DNA of 64,000 nucleotides, from the NCBI RefSeq assembly GCF_000413315.1, contig NZ_KE340298.1, positions 1 to 64,000 on the forward strand. Reading direction: 5' to 3'. Position numbers and translations under genes: made by a program. Position 1 is the first letter of the stretch; the number at the start of each line of letters is the position of its first letter. Positions 52,236 to 62,310 of this stretch are shown here, in pieces. A model generated the notes under the pieces. It searched no databases. It was not told the DNA's origin and was given only the letters and a program-made list of their open reading frames with translations. This DNA comes from Propionibacterium sp. oral taxon 192 str. F0372. Lineage in GTDB: Bacteria > Actinomycetota > Actinomycetes > Propionibacteriales > Propionibacteriaceae.

Positions 52236-53813
52236 TCAGAACCCTCGGGGTCCACGATTCTGCTGATCGAGCATGGCCTGCAGGTTGCCGGGTAGCTCGA
52301 AATTTTCCATTGCCGCCGCCAACTCGGTCGGATCGGTGGGTAGCGGGTGGCCTTCGACCTGCTTGGACTGGCTCTGGGCCGCGAGTTGGGCCGCACGCTT
52401 GGCAGGGTTACCCGAGACCTTGCGCCCGCCCTTGCCCTTCTTGGCATTCTGCTTGGCCTGCTTCTTTCCGCCGCCGAATCCAGGAGCACCCGGCATCCTG
52501 CCGTGGCCCATCATCTGACCCATCGATTCCATCATCTTGCGAGCCTCGACGAAACGGTTCACCAGATCGTTAACCTCATGCACCTCGACACCGGCGCCCT
52601 TGGCGATTCGGGCCCGGCGCGAACCATTGAGGATCGACACATCCGCCCGTTCCGCGGGAGTCATCGAATAAATGATCGCCTCAATGTGGTCGACCTGCTT
52701 CTCGTCGATGTCGCCGATCGCCCCCATCTGGGATGCCCCGGGCAACATGCCGAAAACCTTGGACAGCGGCCCCATACGGCGCAACTGCTTCATCTGGGCA
52801 AGGAAATCGTCGAGACCGAATTGGTTGCGCCCGGCAAGTAATTTCTCGCTGGCCGCACGGGTCATCTCCTGGTCGAAGGTCTTCTCGGCCTGCTCAATGA
52901 GGGTAAGCATGTCGCCCATGCCCAAGATCCGCGATGCCATCCGATCAGGATGGAAAACATCGAAATCGGAGATCTTCTCGCCATTGGATGCGAACATGAT
53001 CGGCTTGCCGATGACATTGGCGATAGACAGCGCCGCACCACCACGGGCGTCACCGTCAAGTTTGGTGAGCACCACCCCGTCAATGCCGACTCCTTGTTCG
53101 AAGGCCAAGGCGGTGTTCACCGCGTCCTGACCGATCATCGCGTCGACGACAAATAGAGTCTCGTCGGGAGAGGTGAGCTGCTTGATCCGGGAGGCTTGGG
53201 CCATCATCTCCTCATCAACGCCCAAGCGACCCGCGGTGTCAATGACCACGACGTCGAAGAGATGGCGTCTGGCATGGTCGAGGGAATCCTTGGCCACTTG
53301 GATCGGATCGCCCACTCCGTTGCCAGGCTGGGGGGCAAAAATGCCGACCCTGGCCCGTTCGGCCATCACGGTCAGTTGCTGGACGGCATTGGGGCGCTGC
53401 AGGTCGGCGGCGACGAGCAGCGGGGAATGGCCCTGTTCCTTCAGCCATGCACCGAGCTTGCCCGCCAAGGTGGTCTTGCCTGCGCCCTGTAGACCGGCAA
53501 GCATGATCACGGTCGGGGGCTGCTTGGCGAACCGGATGTGGCGGGCCTCACCGCCCAGAATGGCGATGAGTTCCTCGTTGACGATCTTGATGACCTGCTG
53601 GGAGGGGTTGAGGGCCTTCGATACCTCGGTGCCGCGCGCCTTGGTCTTGATCGCAGCAACAAACTGCTTGACCACAGCCAGGTTCACATCTGCCTCGAGC
53701 AGCGCGATGCGGATCTCGCGGGCAGTCGCGTCGATGTCCGCCTCGGTGAGGCGTCCCTTCGAACGCAGGGACTTGAAGGTCGCGGACAGGCGGTCTTGCA
53801 GGGTGTCGAACAC
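52236..53813 (-). CDS. ffh: signal recognition particle protein Ffh
   Basis: SRP GTPase that brings membrane proteins to FtsY. 525 aa: N domain (1-85), G domain with GLQGAGKTTLAGKLG, DTAGR and TKLDGDARGG, and a methionine-rich M domain (from about 320, MESMGQMMGHGRMPG) that binds 4.5S RNA and signal sequences. A Lys/Gln-rich tail follows. GTG start with AAGGA upstream. The 4.5S RNA gene is not in the window. Confidence 0.96.
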   Translation of the reverse strand: MFDTLQDRLSATFKSLRSKGRLTEADIDATAREIRIALLEADVNLAVVKQFVAAIKTKARGTEVSKALNPSQQVIKIVNEELIAILGGEARHIRFAKQPPTVIMLAGLQGAGKTTLAGKLGAWLKEQGHSPLLVAADLQRPNAVQQLTVMAERARVGIFAPQPGNGVGDPIQVAKDSLDHARRHLFDVVVIDTAGRLGVDEEMMAQASRIKQLTSPDETLFVVDAMIGQDAVNTALAFEQGVGIDGVVLTKLDGDARGGAALSIANVIGKPIMFASNGEKISDFDVFHPDRMASRILGMGDMLTLIEQAEKTFDQEMTRAASEKLLAGRNQFGLDDFLAQMKQLRRMGPLSKVFGMLPGASQMGAIGDIDEKQVDHIEAIIYSMTPAERADVSILNGSRRARIAKGAGVEVHEVNDLVNRFVEARKMMESMGQMMGHGRMPGAPGFGGGKKQAKQNAKKGKGGRKVSGNPAKRAAQLAAQSQSKQVEGHPLPTDPTELAAAMENFELPGNLQAMLDQQNRGPRGF

Positions 53814-53948
53814 AGGGATCCTTCAACGATGGGTCGATGGTCTGTGTCAACGATACCGCGTGGTCATCACACCCACCCCATCAGCACAAACCACCGCGAA
53901 CGACGACACCTGCCGCCATCGGGCACCAGATGTCACCCAGCCGGGAAT

Positions 53949-55130
53949 TCAGTCGCCAAGCAGGCCATCGACGAAGTTCTCCACGTCGAAGGGGGCAAGG
54001 TCGTCGGCACCCTCCCCCAGTCCGATGAATTTGACCGGAACACCCAGTTCCCGCTGCACTTGGACGACGATGCCGCCCTTGGCTGATCCATCGAGTTTGG
54101 TGAGCACAATGCCGGACACGTCGACTACCTCCGCGAAGATGCGAGCCTGAGCTAGCCCGTTCTGTCCGGTGGTTGCATCGAGCACCAGCAGTACCTCGGA
54201 AACCGGGGCCTGCTTCTCGATCACCCGCTTCACCTTGCCCAGTTCATCCATCAGACCGACCTTGTTGTGCAGTCGTCCAGCAGTGTCGACAAGCACCACA
54301 TCAACACTCTCGGCGACACCGGCCTCGACGGCGGAGAAAGCCACCGATGCGGGATCGGCACCTTCCTGGGCCGAGACGGTGCGTACCCCGACCCGTTCGC
54401 CCCAAGTAGTCAGCTGCTCGGCGGCAGCGGCACGGAAGGTATCGGCAGCACCGAAAATGACCGACTTCCCATCGGAAACCAACACTCTTCCGAGTTTGCC
54501 GACGGTGGTCGTCTTGCCGGTGCCGTTAACCCCAACCATCATCACCACAGCAGGCTTGCCCTCGGGATGGTCCAAATTCAGCGAGCGATCAAGTTCCGGG
54601 TCGACCAAGCGCACCAGTTCGACGCGCAGCCGAGCCTTCACCTGCTCGGGATCATCAACCCCATCGATGGCCATCTGCTTGCGCAGAGCGGTGACCAGTT
54701 CGGTCGTCGGCCCCACCCCCAGATCGGAGGTGATGAGGGTCATCTCAAAATCATCCCAAGTCTCCTCATCGATCCTGTCGCTGGACAGCAGGTCAGCCAA
54801 TGCCCTGGCCAAAGCGTTATTGGAGGAGGCAAGACGTTGACGCAGACGAACAAAACGTGACTCTGCTGCCTCAGGGCTCTCCAGCTCCGCGCCCTGTGGC
54901 TCACCCACCTCATCAGCCGTAATCTCCTCGTGGGTCTCGGCCTCCTCTTGGACAGTGGGGCTGGGTTCCGAGTCGGGAGCAGGGAGGATTTCATCGGTGG
55001 GGGCCGCGGGTACCTCGGGAGTCCGCACCGCAGTGACTTGCTTGCGGCGTGATCCGATGACGATCGATCCGACGGCCACACCCATGACCAGGACAATGCC
55101 GATGATGACTATCCAGAAAGTCCATTCCAC
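53949..55130 (-). CDS. ftsY: SRP receptor FtsY
   Basis: 393 aa. An N-terminal membrane helix (about 4-26) is followed by an acidic Glu/Pro-rich A region (about 40-95) and the NG domain, with GVNGTGKTTTVGKLG, DTAGR, TKLDGSAKGG and the C-terminal VKFIGLGEGADDLAPFD. The membrane helix is typical of actinobacterial FtsY. GTG start. The 135-base gap to ffh shows no clear signal. Confidence 0.95.
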   Translation of the reverse strand: MEWTFWIVIIGIVLVMGVAVGSIVIGSRRKQVTAVRTPEVPAAPTDEILPAPDSEPSPTVQEEAETHEEITADEVGEPQGAELESPEAAESRFVRLRQRLASSNNALARALADLLSSDRIDEETWDDFEMTLITSDLGVGPTTELVTALRKQMAIDGVDDPEQVKARLRVELVRLVDPELDRSLNLDHPEGKPAVVMMVGVNGTGKTTTVGKLGRVLVSDGKSVIFGAADTFRAAAAEQLTTWGERVGVRTVSAQEGADPASVAFSAVEAGVAESVDVVLVDTAGRLHNKVGLMDELGKVKRVIEKQAPVSEVLLVLDATTGQNGLAQARIFAEVVDVSGIVLTKLDGSAKGGIVVQVQRELGVPVKFIGLGEGADDLAPFDVENFVDGLLGD

Positions 55131-55170
55131 GCCGCCATCCTACGTGGCGACACCGCCAAGTGAACGGATC

Positions 55171-58100
55171 TCAGTTGGACGTACGCTGAGAGATCACCCG
55201 GGAGACCCCGTCACCACGCATGGTCACCCCGTAGAGGGCATCAGCGACCTCCATGGTTCGTTTGTGGTGGGTGATGATCAACAGCTGGGAAGAGCGCCGC
55301 AGGTCCTTGTAGATCCCGAGCAAACGTCCCAAGTTGACATCATCGAGAGCCGCCTCCACCTCGTCCAGGATGTAGAAAGGCGAGGGACGTGCGATAAACA
55401 GGGAAATGAGGAAGGCGACCGCTACCAGCGAGCGCTCCCCCCCGGACAGCAGGGAAAGCCGCTTCACCTTCTTACCCGCGGGTCTCGCCTCAACATCAAT
55501 GCCGGTAGTCAGCAGATCATCGGGGTCGGTGAGTACCAGGCGTCCCTCGCCTCCGGGAAAAAGTCTGGCGAAAACCTCCCCGAAGGCCTGCTCAACATCG
55601 AGATAAGCTGCGGCGAAGACTTCCTGTACCCTCTCGTCCACCTCATCGATGATGTCTAGCAGATCCTTGCGAGTGGTGCGGAGATCTTCCAATTGGGTGG
55701 ACAAGAAATCGTGGCGCTCGGTCATCGCCTCGAACTCCTCCAGAGCCAAAGGATTCACCTTGCCCAACGCATCCAGATTGCGGGTGGCAGCGCGCAACCG
55801 CTTCTCCTGTTCAGTACGCACGAAGGGAATCGGTTCCGGCACTTGGTCGTCCGAGGGACCGATCGCGCTCCCGTCCGGATGGGCCAGCACCGGGATAGGC
55901 ACCTCGGGGCCGTAGTCGGCGACCAAGGTGTCGGCATCCATCGCCATCTCCTCCATCGCCCGGGTACGCAGCGCATCCAACTTCATGGTCAGTTCCAAGC
56001 GATTCAACTGATCTTGGTGTTCTCCCGACAAGATCTGCTCCAGCATCGCCGATTTTTCCCTGACAGCAGCCCGGTGATGACCGAGTTCAGCCTCCATCCG
56101 GGAACGCTGTTCCTCCAAACTGCTCCGATGTTCGTCAGCCCGGGCGCGAGCAATCGCGACCTGATCGGCGAGCCAGCGGGCACCGGTGTTGACCGCCCGG
56201 GCGATGCGGGCCTCGCGACGCATCCGTTCCGCGTGCGCGGCTGCCCGAGCCCGGGTAGCCCGTTCGTTGGCTGCGGCACGACGCAGAGAATCAGCCCGCC
56301 CGGCCAAGGAGCGCTGACGTTCCTGGGCGGTACGCAGGGCCAGTCGAGATTCCATTTCCGTGGCTCGGGCGGCCCGGGCGATGACCACTGCCCGGTCTCG
56401 TTCGCCGGGATCCGGATCGGCGATGCCGGTATCCCGTTCTGCGGCGGCCAGCCGCTCGAGCAGTCCAGCGAGCACCGTCTCGTTCTCGGCGATACCCTTC
56501 TCGGCGGCTGCTATGGCCTGCTCCGCACGTCGCGCCTCATCACGGGCGGCGGTGCCGACCTGGCCGAGCCCGCCAAGCTCATCTGCCAGAGCGCTCATCC
56601 GCGCATCGGATGCGTGGAGCGCTTCAAGGGATTCATCAAGACGCTGGGCAGCCCCTGCGACGCGATTCTCCAGTTCATTGGCCTTGGATTCCAGAAGCTG
56701 GATTCGGTGCTCGGCAGCCTCCAGTTCCGAGCGTGCGGTTTCGATCGTGGCGCCAATCTCGATCGTGGAGGGCTGCTGGGCCGATCCTCCCTGCACCTTC
56801 CAAGAGGAGACGACAACTCCATCAGAATCGACCAGTGTCATCCGGGGATGTGCCCTGGCCAGATCGAGGTGCTCGCGGGTGTCCTCGCAGAACACGACCC
56901 CGTCGAGCAGCCCAGTCAGTGCCCCACCCCATTGCGCGTCCACCTCGACCACATCAAGGGCGTGGTGGACACCTTCGGGCAACTCACAATTCGCGGCCCG
57001 GACGACTGGCGCATCAGCGAGCAACAGTGCAGCGGTACCGAGGTCCTCGGCCCTCAGCATGTCGAGAAGATCCAAACCTGTGGTCATTTCCGTCACAACC
57101 AGGGCATCGGCCATCGCCCCCAATACGGCCGAGACCGCCACCCGCCACTGTTGTGGCACTTTGATCCACTCCGATAGCGCTCCTTCGAGACCGTTCCCAC
57201 CGATGGCCAACAGCACTCCAGATGCGTCGCGGCGTTGCATGCCCAGTTCCAAGGCCTCGATTCGCGCCTTCAGAGTGGCTGCCGTTGAGAGAGCCTCATG
57301 GAGTGCCTGCTGGTGCTCCTCCTGCGCCTTGGCTGCCAGGGCAAGCTCGTCGGTGGCAGCCACGTGGGCAGCATCCAGATCTGATTCTCCACCCGAGATT
57401 TTGCCAAGCATCACCTCCAAGGCGGAGAACCGATGATCTGCCTCCTCAGCCCTAACCAAGGCATCATCCCTGCGTTGACGCAACCTGGCGATCTCCTCGG
57501 TACCCGCATCAATGCGTGAATGCAGAGATGCAATACGCCCGTTGAGTTTAGCGAGTCCTTCTCTGCGGTCGGCGGCCGCACGCAGGGCTGCCGCATGGGC
57601 GAGGGAGGCCTCCTCCTCAGCACGCTCGGCCTCGTCACGCTCGGCAAGGGATTCGGCCAGCCGTTGCTCGGCAGCAGCCACCTCGGCTACAAGTTCCTTC
57701 TCCTGCTCGGCAACCTTGGCGGCCTCAGTATCTAAAGCCTCCGGATCACGGCCCTGAGCTTGAAGCGGTACTTCGGCAGAGATTCTCATCCGCTCGGCCG
57801 AGATCGACACCGTGGTGTTGACCCGTTCAGCCAGCGAGGCCAGCCCATACCAGGTTTCCTGAGCCGTGGTGATCGCCGGGCGCAGTTGCTCAAGGGCGAT
57901 CTCCACCTCGGCGAGCCCTCGGCGGGCAAGGGCAAGATCGGCTTCGGCCCGCGTCCGCCGTTCCGCGAGGGCCGCCGCATTGGCCTTGTCCGATTCCACC
58001 GCAAGCATCGCTTGGGTCAGGTCATCAGCGAGCAGCCTGGCCCGCGCATCGCGTACCTCGGCCTGGATGGTGGCGGCCCGGCGGGCTACCTCAGCCTGAC

Positions 58101-58719
58101 GCCCCAAGGGCTTGAGCTGCCTGCGTACCTCCGCGGTAAGATCAGTGAGCCGGGCCAAATTGGCGGCTGTCGATTCAAGCTTGCGCACTGCCTTTTCGCG
58201 GCGACGGCGATGCTTGAGTACCCCCGCGGCTTCCTCGACGAATCCCCGGCGTACCTCAGGAGTCGCCTGGAGTATCTGGTCGAGTTGCCCTTGACTGACA
58301 ATGACATGCATCTCCCGACCCATACCGGTGTCCGACAGCAATTCCTGGACATCGAGTAGCCGCACAGGCTCGCCATTGATGGCATACTCAGATCCGCCGG
58401 TGCGGAACAGAGTCCGCGAGATGGTCACCTCGGTGAAATCAATCGGCAGGGTGCCGTCGGTGTTGTCAATAGTCAGCTTCACCTCGGCACGCCCCAGTGC
58501 CGGGCGCCCGGAAGTTCCAGCAAAGATGACGTCGGTCATCTTGCCGCCACGCAGAGATTTCGCACCCTGTTCACCCATCACCCAAGCCAGCGCGTCGACC
58601 ACATTCGACTTCCCTGACCCGTTAGGGCCGACGATGGCAGTGATCCCGGGCTCGAAGTCGAAGAGCGTCGCCGATGCGAAAGACTTGAACCCCTTGATGG
58701 TCAGGTGCTTGAGATACAT
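55171..58719 (-). CDS. smc: chromosome segregation protein SMC
   Basis: 1,182 aa. The N-terminal ATPase half has Walker A GPNGSGKSNVVDALAWVMG. Two long coiled-coil arms (about 170-500 and 660-1000) flank a hinge near 510-640. The C-terminal half carries the signature LSGGERSLVAVAFL and Walker B FYILDEVEAALDD. It acts with ScpA/ScpB in chromosome organisation. It starts one base after the upstream GtrA-family stop and lies before ftsY as usual. Confidence 0.97.
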   Translation of the reverse strand: MYLKHLTIKGFKSFASATLFDFEPGITAIVGPNGSGKSNVVDALAWVMGEQGAKSLRGGKMTDVIFAGTSGRPALGRAEVKLTIDNTDGTLPIDFTEVTISRTLFRTGGSEYAINGEPVRLLDVQELLSDTGMGREMHVIVSQGQLDQILQATPEVRRGFVEEAAGVLKHRRRREKAVRKLESTAANLARLTDLTAEVRRQLKPLGRQAEVARRAATIQAEVRDARARLLADDLTQAMLAVESDKANAAALAERRTRAEADLALARRGLAEVEIALEQLRPAITTAQETWYGLASLAERVNTTVSISAERMRISAEVPLQAQGRDPEALDTEAAKVAEQEKELVAEVAAAEQRLAESLAERDEAERAEEEASLAHAAALRAAADRREGLAKLNGRIASLHSRIDAGTEEIARLRQRRDDALVRAEEADHRFSALEVMLGKISGGESDLDAAHVAATDELALAAKAQEEHQQALHEALSTAATLKARIEALELGMQRRDASGVLLAIGGNGLEGALSEWIKVPQQWRVAVSAVLGAMADALVVTEMTTGLDLLDMLRAEDLGTAALLLADAPVVRAANCELPEGVHHALDVVEVDAQWGGALTGLLDGVVFCEDTREHLDLARAHPRMTLVDSDGVVVSSWKVQGGSAQQPSTIEIGATIETARSELEAAEHRIQLLESKANELENRVAGAAQRLDESLEALHASDARMSALADELGGLGQVGTAARDEARRAEQAIAAAEKGIAENETVLAGLLERLAAAERDTGIADPDPGERDRAVVIARAARATEMESRLALRTAQERQRSLAGRADSLRRAAANERATRARAAAHAERMRREARIARAVNTGARWLADQVAIARARADEHRSSLEEQRSRMEAELGHHRAAVREKSAMLEQILSGEHQDQLNRLELTMKLDALRTRAMEEMAMDADTLVADYGPEVPIPVLAHPDGSAIGPSDDQVPEPIPFVRTEQEKRLRAATRNLDALGKVNPLALEEFEAMTERHDFLSTQLEDLRTTRKDLLDIIDEVDERVQEVFAAAYLDVEQAFGEVFARLFPGGEGRLVLTDPDDLLTTGIDVEARPAGKKVKRLSLLSGGERSLVAVAFLISLFIARPSPFYILDEVEAALDDVNLGRLLGIYKDLRRSSQLLIITHHKRTMEVADALYGVTMRGDGVSRVISQRTSN

Positions 58720-58720
58720 T

Positions 58721-59272
58721 TCAGGCCTTCTCGCCGGGTGATTCCCCGGCCTTCTTCCCAGTTACGGAACGGAAGGTCCATACCTTATTGACCACATAGT
58801 TAATCGGCATGGTCACCACAATGGTGATCAGCTGTGCCCAATAGGCCCGGGCACGAACCCCCTCATGGTTGTTGAACAGTGGAGAGGGCAGGTACAGCGG
58901 GGAGCCCGGATTGGTGAGCAGTAGCTTGATGACCGCACCGATGGCGGCCGCCACCGAGCCGACCACCAGGAAGGGCCAGAATTCGGCCCACCAGTTACGA
59001 CGCACCGAACGCCGGAAGGTCCAGTACCGGTTCAATTCGAAATTCCATAGGTTGGCCACCAGGAAGGCAATGATCCACACCACAATGGTAAAACGCAGGG
59101 CATAGTCACCCCACAGGTTAACGACTACTCGGTTATCATTGGCCACTCCCCCATTGATCTGGGTCATGATGTAAGTGACCACGAGGTTCACCAGCACTCC
59201 GGAACCACCAACGATTCCGAAACGAAGAAACTCGGCGATCAGTTTTCGTTTTGACTGGAGTTCATCGGGCAC
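58721..59272 (-). CDS. GtrA-family membrane protein
   Basis: 183 aa with four predicted membrane helices and the GtrA pattern: FLRFGIVGGSGVLVN at the start and NFELNRYWTFRR and NYVVNKVWTFRS after helices two and four. GtrA proteins are linked to flipping lipid-linked sugars. It overlaps mutM by 11 bases and almost touches smc, an unusual extra gene in the mutM-smc junction. The loop between helices three and four is longer than typical. Substrate unknown. Confidence 0.88.
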   Translation of the reverse strand: MPDELQSKRKLIAEFLRFGIVGGSGVLVNLVVTYIMTQINGGVANDNRVVVNLWGDYALRFTIVVWIIAFLVANLWNFELNRYWTFRRSVRRNWWAEFWPFLVVGSVAAAIGAVIKLLLTNPGSPLYLPSPLFNNHEGVRARAYWAQLITIVVTMPINYVVNKVWTFRSVTGKKAGESPGEKA

Positions 59273-60122
59273 GTGGCGCTCCTCTTGGGTTGGGCTGGCA
59301 ATCGGGGCAGCGGAAGGACGAACGGTTCATGAACGGTTCCCGCACGATCGTCGATCCACACCGGTCGCACGGCTGGTCCTGACGTCCGTAGACCGACAGG
59401 CTGCGTCCGAAATAGCCAGAGGACCCATTCACGTTAACGTACAGAGAATCAAAGCTGGTGCCACCCTCGGCGAGGGCTTCACTCATCACAGTGCGGGCAT
59501 GTCCCAGCAGTTCGGTGACTCGTTTGCGGGCAATGGAATCGGTGGGATGGGCGTGGTTGATCCGGGCACGCCATAGGGATTCATCAGCGTAGATGTTGCC
59601 TATTCCCGAGACGACGCGCTGATCGAGCAAGGCACGTTTGATCGTGGTGCGCTTGGCGGTAATCCGTCGGGCCACTGCCTCGGCATCAAAGTCCTCGTCA
59701 AAAGGGTCGCGGGCGATGTGGGCGATCTGCTGGGGCAGTTCTGCTCCTTGTTCACTGAGCTGCAAGCCACCAAACATACGTTGGTCGACGAACCGCACCT
59801 GGTCACCGACATCGTCGAAATCGATCAGCACGCGAGTGTGCGCCAGCAACTCAGCACCGGGATCATCGACACGGAATTGCCCGGACATTCCTAGGTGCAC
59901 CAGCAGCGCATCATCATCGGTGAAGGACCACCACAAGTACTTGCCCCGGCGCCGAACTGCGGTGATCGTGCGACCCACAAGTTCCGCCGCAAATCCCTGT
60001 GCCCCGCCCGGATGGAAACGGACCAGGCGAGGATGTGCCACCTCGACGCGGGAGATCGTCCTACCCTCAAGATGTGGGGCAAGACCTCTGCGGATGATCT
60101 CGACCTCCGGAAGTTCAGGCAT
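59262..60122 (-). CDS. mutM: formamidopyrimidine-DNA glycosylase
   Basis: Base-excision repair enzyme removing 8-oxoguanine and ring-opened purines. 286 aa from MPELPEVEIIRRGL, where the proline after Met is the catalytic nucleophile. A helix-two-turn-helix contains GIGNIYADE, and a C-terminal zinc finger CDRCG...CPDC is complete. It overlaps rnc by 8 bases. The longer open frame upstream runs through rnc and is spurious. Confidence 0.95.
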   Translation of the reverse strand: MPELPEVEIIRRGLAPHLEGRTISRVEVAHPRLVRFHPGGAQGFAAELVGRTITAVRRRGKYLWWSFTDDDALLVHLGMSGQFRVDDPGAELLAHTRVLIDFDDVGDQVRFVDQRMFGGLQLSEQGAELPQQIAHIARDPFDEDFDAEAVARRITAKRTTIKRALLDQRVVSGIGNIYADESLWRARINHAHPTDSIARKRVTELLGHARTVMSEALAEGGTSFDSLYVNVNGSSGYFGRSLSVYGRQDQPCDRCGSTIVREPFMNRSSFRCPDCQPNPRGAPRAR

Positions 60123-60870
60123 CCGTTGTTTCTGGGGAAGGCCGACTCGCCCTCTGCTCGGCATCCAATGCCTTGAAAGCCAATTCTGCAGCCTGTTGCT
60201 CAGCATGTTTCTTGTTGTGCCCACGGCACGGTCCGTAACGACGATCGGCGATGACCGCCCAAGCATCGAAGACCTTGCGATGGTCAGGCCCAGAATCGAT
60301 GATCTCATAGTGGACCGAACCAAGCCCCATCGCCGCTGCTGTCTCCTGCAACGAGGTCTTCCAATCGAGCCCGGCCCCCAAGGTATCGGCATACATGACC
60401 AACGGATCGAACAGGTGGTGCACGTAGCGTTCCGCCTCAATGCGGCCACAGGACATGTAGATGGCCCCGATGAGGGCTTCCATCGTGTCTGCCAAGATCG
60501 AGTCCTTCTCCCAACCCTGGGTGGCGATCTCTCCTTTACCCAGCCGGATTAGCTGCCCGACGCCGAGTTCCCTGCCCACCTTGGCCAAGGAAACGGCCGA
60601 CACGACATTGGCACGCAGTTTCGCGAGTTGACCCTCAGAATGACCGGGAAATGTGCGGTATAGGAAATCCGTGACGATCACCCCAAGCACCGCATCCCCG
60701 AGAAACTCGAGGCGCTCATTGTGCGGAATACCACCGTTCTCGTAGGCATAGGAACGGTGAGTCGTCGCCAACTCGAAAAGCTCGGCGTCCAAATGGATGC
60801 CGAGCTCATCGATCAACGTGTTGAATACCGGTTCACCGGCCGTGTCGTCCACGCGACCCCGGTCGCCCAT
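60115..60870 (-). CDS. rnc: ribonuclease III
   Basis: Double-strand-specific endonuclease for rRNA processing, including the stem around the 23S gene. 251 aa from the ATG at 60868-60870. The catalytic signature HNERLEFLGDAVLG is at about 50-63, a second acidic site in ADTMEALIGAIY, and a C-terminal dsRNA-binding domain starts near 175. Follows rpmF by 20 bases. Confidence 0.96.
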   Translation of the reverse strand: MGDRGRVDDTAGEPVFNTLIDELGIHLDAELFELATTHRSYAYENGGIPHNERLEFLGDAVLGVIVTDFLYRTFPGHSEGQLAKLRANVVSAVSLAKVGRELGVGQLIRLGKGEIATQGWEKDSILADTMEALIGAIYMSCGRIEAERYVHHLFDPLVMYADTLGAGLDWKTSLQETAAAMGLGSVHYEIIDSGPDHRKVFDAWAVIADRRYGPCRGHNKKHAEQQAAELAFKALDAEQRASRPSPETTDA

Positions 60871-60890
60871 GAACTTCTCCCGCGCGGGGC

Positions 60891-61082
60891 TCAGACGTCG
60901 AGAACCTGACGACGCTCGCCACGGGGACCATACTGGCCGCAGGCAGGGCAAGCGGTGTGAGGCAAGTGCTTAGCGCGACAGGCCGGATTCGCGCAAACGA
61001 CGGTCTGCACCGCGGTTGCCTTCCACTGGGCGCGGCGGGAGCGGGTATTGCTACGAGACATCTTCCGCTTGGGAACAGCCAC
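60891..61082 (-). CDS. rpmF: 50S ribosomal protein L32
   Basis: 63 aa starting at a GTG (61080-61082) with AAGGAGA 8 bases upstream. Begins [20 protein letters not shown], standard for L32. It keeps the four zinc cysteines (CANPAC and CPAC), so it is the zinc-binding form. Confidence 0.95.
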   Translation of the reverse strand: MAVPKRKMSRSNTRSRRAQWKATAVQTVVCANPACRAKHLPHTACPACGQYGPRGERRQVLDV

Positions 61083-61225
61083 GATCGTTCTCCTTATTCC
61101 TGGACCCACCAGCGGTGGGGCAGCCCACGGATGGGCTGAAGCTTTCGATCCCTCGAGGGCATGACCCCGGGACGCACGCCTACCAACTTTACCTGCCGAG
61201 CATCGCCGAGGCAAAACGCGACGAT

Positions 61226-61783
61226 TCAGTTGTCCGGGTCTCCACCAGCCAGATCAATTCCTTCGGCAAGCTTCGCCCAACGGGGATCAATTGCCTGCCC
61301 ATGGTCGTGGTCCGGGTCATCGTTCAGGTCAGCACCACAGGACGGGCACAGTCCCAAACAGTCTTCCCGACACAGTGGGCTGAAGGGGAGATCGACGATG
61401 ATGGCATCGCGCACCGGTCGGGTCAGATCGATATGGTCGTCGACGATGAGCAGATCCTCCTCGTCACCGGCCCCCCGTCCGGGGTGAAAGTAGAGTTCCT
61501 GGATATCGCTAACCACCCGGTCAGTGATATATGCCAGACACCGGGAGCACTGCCCCACCAACTCGGCGCTCACCGTACCCGAGGCCAGGATCCCCTCGGA
61601 TACCGATTCCAGGCGGATCCTGAGATCGACCGGGGCCTCCTCTGGTACCCCCAGCACCGGACTTCCCAGACCCTCCGGGGCTGGCAGGCTCTCGGTAAGG
61701 GCAACCTGTTCACCCGACCCATGCAGCAATCTGTGGACGGAGACGACCCACGGGTCACGGAGGTCAAGATTCCTTGCGTTCAC
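61226..61783 (-). CDS. DUF177/YceD family protein
   Basis: 185 aa. The family is found just before rpmF in many bacteria and is linked to 23S rRNA accumulation. Conserved cysteines are in [21 protein letters not shown] and the C-terminal [10 protein letters not shown] pattern. GTG start. A 143-base gap separates it from rpmF. Confidence 0.9.
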   Translation of the reverse strand: MNARNLDLRDPWVVSVHRLLHGSGEQVALTESLPAPEGLGSPVLGVPEEAPVDLRIRLESVSEGILASGTVSAELVGQCSRCLAYITDRVVSDIQELYFHPGRGAGDEEDLLIVDDHIDLTRPVRDAIIVDLPFSPLCREDCLGLCPSCGADLNDDPDHDHGQAIDPRWAKLAEGIDLAGGDPDN

Positions 61784-61812
61784 GCCATCCAGCCTAATCG
61801 GTGACGGAAGCC

Positions 61813-62310
61813 TCAGTTCTCGGCGATCTTCGCCAGCACCGCGGCATTGACCTTCGCAGTGACGAAGGCAGAGATATCGGCTCCGTTGTGGGCGACCTCG
61901 CGCAGCATCGAGGAAGAAATGGTCCCGTATTCGCGTCCCGCCGGAAGCAGAACCGTCTCGATACCCGACAGTTGTCGGTTGAGCTGGGACATCTGCAATT
62001 CGTAGTCGAAATCGGAACCGAAGCGCACTCCCTTCACGATGACCCGGGCATCGTGTTGTCGGCAGAAATCGACCAACAATCCTCGGATCGGCTCAACCCG
62101 CACGTTCTCGAGATTGGCGATGGCGTCGCGGGCCAGCTCGACGCGCTCGCCAAAGTCGAACAAGTAGTTCTTGGTGGTGTTGTGTCCCACCGCCACGACG
62201 ACCTCGGAGAAGACCTCAGCGGCACGCGAGATGATGTCCAGATGTCCCCGGGTGATCGGGTCGAAGGAGCCCGGACACACGGCCCGCACGGGCATCATGG
62301 TTCTATTCAC
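61813..62310 (-). CDS. coaD: phosphopantetheine adenylyltransferase
   Basis: Fourth step of coenzyme A synthesis. About 165 aa. Nucleotidyltransferase motif CPGSFDPITRGHLDI near residue 12 and GTISSSMLREV near 130. GTG start overlaps the rsmD stop (GTGA) and has AGGAGG 4 bases upstream; internal ATGs at codons 5-6 are less well placed. Confidence 0.95.
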   Translation of the reverse strand: MNRTMMPVRAVCPGSFDPITRGHLDIISRAAEVFSEVVVAVGHNTTKNYLFDFGERVELARDAIANLENVRVEPIRGLLVDFCRQHDARVIVKGVRFGSDFDYELQMSQLNRQLSGIETVLLPAGREYGTISSSMLREVAHNGADISAFVTAKVNAAVLAKIAEN

